Positions 57,712-64,000 of a DNA stretch of 64,000 nt are shown here, piece by piece. Positions within the stretch are counted from its first letter, which is position 1. Every line of letters begins with the position of its first letter. Source of the DNA: Arthrinium phaeospermum (Eukaryota > Ascomycota > Sordariomycetes > Amphisphaeriales > Apiosporaceae); the NCBI GenBank assembly GCA_006503535.1, contig QYRS01000011.1:1736001-1800000 (forward strand). Direction: 5' to 3'. Below the pieces are notes generated by a model. That model saw nothing but the letters and a program-made list of their open reading frames with translations. It had not been told where the DNA came from and searched no databases. A program made the position numbers and the translations under genes.

Positions 57712-59410
57712 ATGAGGTCCAACACAATAACATCCTATGCCATCGTCGGGGCCCAGCTCGCCAGTGCCGGTTGGGTGTGGCCGTCCAAGCACGACTATGT
57801 CGAAGATTTGTACAGTCTGCAAGCCGGTTACATCAGACATGGCTTCATTGATAGTGAGTAGCGATGCTTGAAACCGACGCCAATCTTCAGTCACAAATGC
57901 TAACAGCCAATGCCTAGACGTGACTCCTTGCTCCTTCAATGGAAGACAAGCGGGCCGTCAGGATGCGGCCGCATGGGTGCGCACCGCGTACCATGACGCT
58001 GCGACGCACGACAAGGAGGCCGGAACGGGCGGCCTTGACGCCTCGATCCTGTACGAGACGAACCGAGCGGAGAACCCGGGCGACGCCTTCAACATCACGT
58101 TCGGCTTCTTCACGGCGCACTACAACGGCGACGTGTCGGTGTCGGACCTGATCGCGCTGGGCCTGGTGACGGCGACGGCCAGCTGCGGGGGTCCCAAGGT
58201 CCCCCTGCGCGTCGGGCGCATCGACGCGACCGAGGCCGGGCAGGCGGGCGTGCCGGAGCCGCAGCAGGACCTCGACACGCACAAGTCCATCTTCGCCAAG
58301 GCGGGCTTCGGCACCGAGGACATGATCGCCATGGTGGCGTGCGGGCACACGCTCGGCGGCGTGCACCACGAGGACTTCCCCGACATGAACGAGAACGGCA
58401 ACAAGGGCGAGACGTCGCGCTTCGAGGGCAACGACAACGACCACGCCTACATGTTCGACAACGCCGTCGCGACGCAGTACCTCGACGGCTCGAGCGAGAA
58501 CCCCCTGGTCGCCGGCCACAATGACACCACCAACTCGGACAAGCGCATCTTCGGCGCCGACGGCAACAAGACGATGAAGGCCCTCAGCGACCCCGAAAAG
58601 TTCAAGACCATGTGCGCCGACATCTTCGCCCGCATGATCGACAGCGTCCCCGCCGGCGTCGAGCTGACGGAGCCCATCGTGTCGGCCGACATGAAGCCCT
58701 ACATCACCACCCTCGCCCTCAACAGCAACGGCACCCTCGACTTCGCCGGCCGCGTCCGCGTGCGCGTGACCGAGGGGACGGACCGCGACCCCGAGGACCT
58801 CGCCGTGCGTCTCGCCTACACGAGCCGCGACGGCGCCCAGAACGGCACCATCAAGGCCAAGGCCGAGACCCTCCGGGGCGGCACGTCATCGGGCCTCTTC
58901 AACGAGTCCTTCAAGTGGTTCACCTTCGAGACGCAGCTCGACGCCAGCACGGGCATCCGCGGCTTCACCATCGAGCTGACCAAGCCGTCGACCGGTGCCG
59001 CCGCCACCGTCTTCGACAACGAGGGCACCGGCCTGTACCCCGTGCAGGACGCCATCCTGTACCAGCAGAAGCAGTCGTGCATGGACACCAACGGCGACCC
59101 CTTCCCCTTCACCGTCGCGGCGGCCGTGCGCAAGGACCAGACCGAGGCCGCCGCGGCCATGGAGCTCGCCTTCAAGTCCCCGATCCCGGGCGTCGTCATG
59201 CCCAAGCTCGAGAAGAAGACGTTCGCGCTCGAGCGCACCGACAAGAAGTCGCCCAGCGACGAGTACGTCCTCTACGAGCTGCAGATGCCGCTCGCCACCT
59301 CCAGCTGGAGCACCACCATGGACCTCGTCCTGGGCGAGGGCGAGGGCGAGAGGCGGGTCAGGCACTTGTCTACCAACGAGCTGGCGGGTGTGGCTTGCCA
59401 GGCTTTGTAA
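57712..59410 (+). CDS. Secreted fungal haem peroxidase (plant/fungal peroxidase superfamily)
   Basis: Exons 57712-57853 and 57918-59410, with a 64-nt intron (GTGAGT donor), give 544 aa. The N-terminus (MRSNTITSYAIVGAQLASAG) resembles a signal peptide. The haem-binding frame is intact: distal Arg69 and His73 in WVRTAYHDAATH, then GTGGLDASI, and proximal His191 in MVACGHTLGGVHHEDFP. This fits the PF00141 superfamily, in the group of large ascomycete secreted peroxidases rather than lignin or manganese peroxidases. Reaction: oxidation of a donor by H2O2. The C-terminal 250 residues form an extra all-beta-looking region (LDFAGRVRVRVTEGTDRDPE, FTFETQLDAST) of unknown job. Third positions are almost all G or C, more extreme than in neighbours. 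The likely location is outside the cell. Confidence 0.88.
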
Positions 59411-60230
59411 ACAGTTGATGTACAGAAAGAAAGAAAGGAGGGAGAGAGATATTGGTTAGACATATATACCCCCGTCATTCGTGGAATGGCTTAGACGAAT
59501 AATGAGAAGTTCAATAACCGTACTGCACCATTCTTACAACACGTGAAGCTTCAAATTGATCAGCAACTAAACGATCTGGAATTACTGAACTCTTGGTGAA
59601 CAAACATTTTCATTCTTTGCGTAAGCTGAAACTAAGCCACCGAATCGCATGACCATGTGCGACGACAGGATGAAAAGTCGGTGGCGGCTTGGCTCCTAAA
59701 ACCGATAGCCGCCGCCACCAGCGGCTTTCGTACCAGTGATATGGTATTACAAAGCAATTAACCAACGAAGCAACTCGCGGCGGCGCACCCGGTCTATAGG
59801 TATGCGCCCATCATGTAAAATCAGCATACGTAAGGAGGAGGCTTGTCCGCCTGGACATCAAACATCAGCCTCCAAGTCTTTTGTCTCAGCGAGGCTGATT
59901 GACATCGAATCAAAGTTAACAAGACAAGGGGAAAGGGAACAAATACTTTTAACTGTCACGGAACATTATACATATCAAGTTTCAGCCTTACACGTAATAG
60001 AACAGTCTTTGGCGAGAATTCAGATCATTTTTAATCAGCAGAGCCCCGTGCTGGATTAGAAATCGAACTTGTATAAAAATGCACGAAGCCTCCCAGCAGC
60101 TCAAATTTGTGTTGACGAAGTAAAACTCGAGTCTTTCAGGTTCATACCATTCCTCACATATTTCTATCAAACTCCATCTACAACACTGCCAATACCATAT
60201 ATTGCCCCTATCCGACGCAGCCTCTAGTCA
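59411..60230. other. Intergenic region
   Basis: 820 bp, A/T-richer, with no supported gene. Confidence 0.45.
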
Positions 60231-60237
60231 TATAAAA
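60231..60237 (+). promoter_or_regulatory. TATA box of the 29-aa cysteine-rich gene
   Basis: TATAAAA 72 nt upstream of ATG 60309, followed by a C/A-rich leader (about 60240-60300). The spacing fits a short mRNA leader. Confidence 0.5.
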
Positions 60238-60308
60238 CACCTACCGCCCCACCCTCCCACACCCACACACACAAACAACACTTGCCTGTCAAGCCTCTTA
60301 TTTTCACA

Positions 60309-60398
60309 ATGAGCTGCTTGGATTGGATCTTGGAGCCCTTCAAATGCTTGTTAGAATGCTTCGAATGCATGATTAACTGGATAAGCTGCTGTTATTAG
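60309..60398 (+). CDS. 29-aa cysteine-rich micropeptide
   Basis: ATG 60309 to TAG 60398. The peptide starts MSCLDWILEPFKCLLECF and ends WISCCY. Six of 29 residues are Cys (3, 13, 17, 20, 27, 28) and about half are bulky hydrophobics. The spacing C-x3-C-x2-C in the middle and a helix-like alternation suggest a small amphipathic or membrane-bound peptide, possibly metal-binding. It is too short for a signal peptide plus mature part. Supporting evidence is the TATA box and CA-rich leader directly in front and the near-cognate sequence CACAATG at the start. At the DNA level the middle consists of near-repeats (TTCAAATGC, TAGAATGC, TCGAATGC). No family recognised. Confidence 0.5.
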   Translation: MSCLDWILEPFKCLLECFECMINWISCCY

Positions 60399-61498
60399 CC
60401 CATCCCACGATTCATGAGGAACGTGGCCTAAGCTAGGCTGCTCAGATCCTGGAAGAGGGATCAGCAACGGGACATGAGTTCCCGGGAAAGAAGGACACGA
60501 CGGACAGGACTAGACTGATCGAATGCATTTGGACATGGTTTCGAGGGTGTGGGTTTCGAGATGGAGTCTTGTATGGATGCTTGAATTTCGCTAGTCAGTT
60601 GTTACTTGGAGCTCCTATATAGACGGCTCAAGAGACTGTTTCTTTCACATGCAACCATATTCTGCTGAATACTAGGGATCCCGTCCGCTGTCCTGTATGT
60701 TGCCGCGGGGCGTGGCTCCCTGCGCAGGGGAATCGAGCTCAGGGACATCCACCGACCAAGGGCTCCAATGAGCTGTCCCGGAAGCATAACAGTTAATCCA
60801 CAGGCGAGGTTGGTTGCGCCCTTGATACTGGTACACGGCGGTTTGGCCGGTGAACCAAAGCCACTCCGGGTTGTTACTGACCTACTCCAAAAAGCGTAGG
60901 AGGTACGAGTGCTTTAGTAAAATGCCGGAGCAACTCACCGGGCGACTGGCTGGTGATTGGGCTCGTGAGGGACATTATTCCCGGGCCCCGCGTGTTAAGA
61001 TCCAGTATCTCTGGTATTTTTGTTTTGGAGGCTTGAACCTTGAGGTGACCTCGATATCAATATGATGAAACGGTCTGGCGTCGTCCGCCAGTAGTCTATT
61101 GAGCTTTACATGTAGATATGTACACAGTAGGCCATGTGGTGACGCGCCTGGCGACCTCCAACATTTTGGGGACTGATACGCAGCCATTAGGCTGAATCAC
61201 TGTACGCCATGTTGCTTGTCAGCCAAGTCAAAGAATGACCCCCTGATTACTAAAGTGGAGCGGGGTTGAGCACACCTCCATTGGCTGTCGTATACCTAGG
61301 CAGCAATGCGGGGAATAATCTGGCATCTACGAGCTGACAAGGCCCGGGTTGCCTCCTGCACAGGTTCCTTCTTGATTCTACCTTCATGTAGCCATTCTGC
61401 TACTTCTCCATCGACAACCAGATAGCCCCTCTACCCCATACCCCGAATTACGCTTCTCTCGTTCTACTTCCGCAAAGTTCTGGTATGTGGGTGAGAGG
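60399..61498. other. Intergenic region upstream of the HET gene
   Basis: 1.1 kb with short chance frames only; no RNA gene or transposon seen. Confidence 0.45.
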
Positions 61499-63879
61499 AT
61501 GGACCCGGAAGATACTCTGGCCCTGTCCTGGGACGGCGTGCTTTGCACACGCTGCCGAAAGGCTTTCGATACTGCGTTGCAGTGCGAAGGGTGGCAGCCA
61601 TGGCATGAACTCGATCACTCAGAGCAATGGGCGCGCTCTGAGTGTCGCCTGTGTTCTCTCGTATTTGCCCTCCTTGCCAATATCCCGCGTCAGAATGATA
61701 TCAGAGAGCGATTCCCCGGTATTGAAGAACAGTCCCCAGATATCGAAGAACAGTCCCCCGATATCGAAGAACAGTCCCCCGATTCAGACGAGCGATTCCC
61801 TGACGCCGAAGAGGAATTCTCTGATATCGACGAGCGATCCGTTAATATAGACGATTGTGAATTCATTTGTGCTTACTCGACGTTAAGCGCGATCAGCCTG
61901 GAGCTTATTAATCGGGATCACCCATGGATTACCTTGGAGTGTCTTGATGGTATGTATTGCCCCCCTCCACACGGCTTCTTTTCCAATTCATACGTTTGAG
62001 TTTTACCATAAATACCTTTGTAATGCAACAAGACCTAATAGCCATATCGCTACTCAAAGATGATGATGAGTCTCATATTGTTACCACGGAAACAACTGCA
62101 ATGTCCAGCTATAGCACCTCATCTGATGAGACATTCAAACGGATTCAGACTTGGCTGGAAAACTGCTGCACATCCCATGCGAGTTGTCAAAGGTGGCAGA
62201 CTATCACGGACACACCTGCTGGGCTGCCGACCAGGTTGATTCACATCGACACTACTTCCGGGTCATCAATTCCGACTATCCGGCTAGTACGTGGAGTCGA
62301 TGTCAACACCGATCGTTACGCTACACTTAGTCACTGCTGGGGTCCCAATGGCGTGCCTACGAAGTTACTGCTAGGTAACATCAACGACCTGAGCCTTCAA
62401 ATCGCCTGGTACAAACTTCCCTTGACATTTCGGGAGGCCATCGTCGTGGTCGCCAGACTTGGAATCAAGTACATATGGATCGATGCCCTGTGCATCATCC
62501 AGGATAGCGTCCCAGACTGGAACATTGAAGCGTCTAGAATGATGCAGGTGTATTCCAATTGTTATGTCAACATCTCTGCAGACGCCTCAACCGACGGCAG
62601 GGGCGGGCTCTTTAGGCAACGAGACCCAGCCATGTTTCAATCTTTCCTCATCCCGGTGATCAAACTGGTGATAAAAATTTCTATTACTGTTATTTTAAGA
62701 ACTGGCGCAAGTACGTGGAGAAGACCCCTCTCAAGAAAAGGTCTTGGGTCATTCAAGAGCGCTTCATGTCGCCTCGTGTTGTCCACTTCAGCAATGACCA
62801 GGTCCATTGGGAATGCAGGGAACTCATGTCATCCGAAAGTGTACATCCTTCTTTCTATATCACTCCGGACACTACTGAGACGCCATGGAAAAGAGGCGAT
62901 TACGTTGACGTCTTGCTATGGTACAGGCTGGTCGAATCCTATGCGGCAGGTCAGCTGACCAAGATCTCTGATAGGCCAGTTGCCATTGCTGGGCTAGCAC
63001 GCACATTCGCCCATCTCCTAGGTATGGAGCCGAGCGACTATCTTTGTGGCCTTTGGCGTCGATATCTGGTACTGGAAATGATGTGGTACACACTAGACTC
63101 TACCGAAAGGCCCCCACTTCACATACCTTCTTGGTCCTGGCTGTCTGTCAATGGCGACGTCTGGATGAAACTTCGAAATATTTCCATAGACTACGAGCCT
63201 GTGGCCGAGATAGTGGAGGCACGCACTGTCCCATTAGGCGACCCGTTCGGACCCGTGGTGTCAAGCTCCCTCCGGATATGCGCTCCTATTTGCCAAGCGA
63301 CTATCTTTAAAGCACATGATGCATTAACCGGGAGTGCCATCGACAGGAAGTACGAATACGGCATCATGCTTGGCCAGAACCGATTAAGGGAGGGATTGTC
63401 GTTTAAATTGATCCTCGACGAACGTTCACCTGCATTCTTCGAGAAAGTCATCTCGCAAGATGTATTTCTTTTACTCGTTCAAGGAGGCGTACTCAATGAT
63501 ACCGAGTCGCCAGCTTCGACCGAGCTCAGCGAGAAGTACGTGTAGAGTGGCAGTTGAAGAGTCCTTTATTGCTTGCGTGCATACTGACGTCTGTCCAAGG
63601 TCCGAGACCAAATGCCAAGATCAACTTGGACACTACGGCGTGGGTCACTATGAATGCCTGGTCCTCTTTGAAGCAGAGTCTAGTGACGCCTTCCGTCGGG
63701 CTGGTTACGTTTCGTTTGCTGGAGTTACCAGCCATGCAGAACTGTATGATATGGGGTTTGAAGTGGATGAAGGCGATTGCTGCTCTATCTTAGATAGACA
63801 CTTTCAAAACTTTGAGGTTCCGCAACATCTTTACCACGATATTGATGGCGATTTCAAGTATACTGTTACCTTGGTTTGA
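61499..63879 (+). pseudogene. HET-domain (heterokaryon incompatibility) gene with one frameshift
   Basis: Exon 1 is 61499-61949, exon 2 62033-63535 and exon 3 63600-63879. Introns (83 and 64 nt) have GTATGT and GTACGT donors, and the second has a CTGAC branch site. Exon 2 carries the HET core: RYATLSHCWG, LPLTFREAIVVVARLGIKYI, WIDALCIIQDS, YSNCYVNISADAS, KKRSWVIQERFMSPRVVHFS. The frame changes near 62660-62675: exon 2 is 1503 nt where 1504 would fit, so one base appears lost before NFYYCYFKNWRKYVEK. Uncorrected, the protein stops at 62958 within or after the domain. HET proteins trigger cell death after fusion of unlike strains, and their genes are often polymorphic or broken. Exon 1 contains a heptapeptide repeat. 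The call is pseudogene, or an intact gene with a base-call error. Confidence 0.8.
61712..61858 (+). repeat. 21-bp coding minisatellite, seven heptapeptide units
   Basis: Seven consecutive in-frame 21-bp units encode FPGIEEQ, SPDIEEQ, SPDIEEQ, SPDSDER, FPDAEEE, FSDIDER and SVNIDDC. Units 2 and 3 are nearly identical in DNA and the outer ones are increasingly diverged. The segment is strongly acidic and sits between a Cys-rich N-terminus (CTRCRKAF, CRLCSLVF) and the HET domain. Confidence 0.92.
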
Positions 63880-64000
63880 TCAGAGCAGTGTATTTTTGTC
63901 CATGGAATGCTAGGATAGGCAAGTTGCACATCATCAAGGAGAAAGACTCGAATCCTTGGAAGTATCCAATGAAGCGAAGCGTCTTGGATATTGGACCCCA

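Noticed and set aside
58612..59418. 268-codon Arg/His-rich frame on the plus strand
   Set aside because: Out-of-frame shadow of the GC-rich peroxidase exon.

Overview
The window is nuclear DNA of a filamentous ascomycete, most likely a Sordariomycete. The genes have several short GT-AG introns (about 55-150 nt, a few of 350-430 nt) and C/G-rich third codon positions. The families present are typical of that group: Zn2Cys6 regulators, a Gti1/Pac2 (WOPR) regulator, a HET-domain protein, a secreted haem peroxidase and an intron-containing tRNA-Asp. I cannot name the genus. Exon borders were placed by hand from splice signals, reading frame and family motifs. For every intact multi-exon model the summed coding length is a multiple of three.

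Layout. 1-1741: 5' part of a Zn2Cys6 regulator that runs off the left edge. 3486-5420: CorA/Alr-type Mg2+ transporter. 8093-8596: signal peptidase subunit Spc1, convergent with the RING-box protein Rbx1/Hrt1 (8882-9407). 11497-12660: Edc1/PNRC-type decapping activator. 14303-15413: proteasome alpha4, with a 7-nt exon, convergent with a CHY zinc-finger protein whose first coding exon is 5 nt (15846-16379). 16979-18059: short-chain dehydrogenase. 18900-19710: relic of a fungal rhodopsin-like membrane protein. 19710-26256: gene-poor stretch with an intron-containing tRNA-Asp, a tRNA-Asp fragment and a local family of inverted and tandem short repeats. 26257-28380: mitochondrial cardiolipin synthase. 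30599-32200: WOPR master regulator (Sge1/Ryp1/Wor1 type). Upstream of it lie about 10.8 kb with no convincing gene. 43000-45492: tyrosyl-DNA phosphodiesterase (9 exons).

The right-hand 17 kb looks like accessory genome. It holds an unrecognised gene with two frameshifts (47896-49179), three very small intact genes (66, 43 and 29 codons), a Zn2Cys6 regulator with one frameshift (51543-54102), an LRR-type protein without a visible F-box (55513-56850), a secreted haem peroxidase (57712-59410) and a HET-domain gene with one frameshift and a heptapeptide repeat (61499-63879).

The left part is mostly housekeeping: protein secretion, SCF ubiquitin ligase and proteasome, mRNA decapping, Mg2+ uptake, cardiolipin synthesis and DNA repair. 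The genes there are independent units, not a pathway cluster. I saw no biosynthetic cluster and no intact transposon.
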